The notes under the pieces: generated by a model | The model's input: only the letters and a program-made list of their open reading frames with translations | The model's database searches: none | What the model was told of the DNA's origin: nothing | Translations under genes and position numbers: made by a program | Shown: in pieces, positions 63,832 to 64,000 of the stretch | How positions within the stretch are numbered: position 1 is the stretch's first letter | Layout: every line of letters starts with the position of its first letter | DNA from: G965202915 sp965202915 | GTDB lineage: Bacteria; Pseudomonadota; Gammaproteobacteria; Eutrophobiales; Eutrophobiaceae | DNA length: 64,000 nt | Direction of reading: 5' to 3' | Assembly: GCA_965202915.1 (NCBI GenBank) | Contig: OZ241847.1 | Location: 1,302,001-1,366,000 of the forward strand

Positions 63832-63940
63832 AGGAGTCGGGGTCTCCCGACCCCGATACAACACACACCCGGCACGCCGGATTCTCTATCTCTATCGGGG
63901 CTTTTAAATATAATTAAACAAAAGGAGGACGGGTTTTCAA
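63832..63940 (+). repeat. Palindromic repeat unit, copy B
   Basis: This is a direct repeat of copy A with a 151-bp period. The three differences lie in the segment GATACAACACACACCCGG. After 63940 the two copies diverge. Confidence 0.85.
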
Positions 63941-63974
63941 CCCGTAGGCGGGTTTGGAAACCCACCCTCCTGTA
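63925..63974 (+). repeat. Nested hairpin at the end of copy B
   Basis: The arms AGGAGG (63925-63930) and CCTCCT (63969-63974) enclose two smaller hairpins, ACGGGTT/AACCCGT and GGGTTT/AAACCC. The pattern resembles a mobile palindromic (REP/MITE-like) element. Another start of the same kind (GACGGGTTGGAAAACC) reaches the window edge. Confidence 0.7.
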
Positions 63975-64000
63975 ATTATTTAAAGACGGGTTGGAAAACC

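Overview
The window is a chromosomal segment of a gammaproteobacterium of moderate GC content. The evidence is gene order and protein type. It carries a complete dcw cluster read leftwards (mraZ to ftsZ, followed by lpxC, an M23 peptidase and secA). It also has the block pyrG-kdsA-eno-ftsB-ispD-ispF, the pilB-pilC-pilD-coaE-yacG block, and rpoE-rseA-rseB-mucD. Nothing in the sequence names a genus. Most of the window is core metabolism, cell-wall synthesis and cell division, with small islands of accessory or decaying DNA.

Left edge to 12.3 kb. A DUF697-type membrane protein gene runs off the left edge and carries five 27-residue tandem repeats. Behind it lie a broken RDD-family gene and a short DUF1640-like gene. 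Next come purB, a small DUF7931-like gene and purL (purine synthesis). An Smr-domain gene is translationally coupled to an RpfC-like hybrid sensor kinase. Facing that kinase, stop codon against stop codon, are a membrane fatty-acid desaturase and an RpfF-like crotonase. Together these look like a diffusible-signal-factor (DSF) quorum-sensing locus with an unusual desaturase partner. It is the most interesting system in the window.

12.4 to 31.5 kb. The leftward block pyrG-kdsA-eno-ftsB-ispD-ispF diverges from clpB, which has a good heat-shock (sigma-32) promoter. The type IV pilus assembly genes pilB, pilC and pilD lead into coaE and yacG. Opposed to them are a Nudix/ThiE-like fusion with a ruined Nudix box, argJ, secA and an M23 peptidase.

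31.5 to 51.3 kb. A DciA-type gene is followed by lpxC and the full division and cell-wall operon. The operon is headed by mraZ, which has its own promoter and three 10-bp-spaced MraZ boxes. Neighbouring ORFs mostly overlap by 4 nt or lie within a few nt. The RNase P RNA gene lies directly upstream of mraZ.

51.3 to 60 kb. A transposase remnant precedes nadB, then the rpoE-rseA-rseB-mucD envelope-stress operon. After these come a fucosyltransferase-like glycosyltransferase, tRNA-Val(GAC), a divergent CI/Cro-like regulator pair with palindromic operators, and a small membrane protein. The segment from the tRNA onward looks like the remains of an integrated element.

60 to 64 kb. metK, ahcY and metF form the activated-methyl cycle. 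ahcY has its own promoter and an S-adenosylhomocysteine riboswitch. The end of metF runs into a tandemly duplicated palindromic repeat that supplies its last codons and stop.
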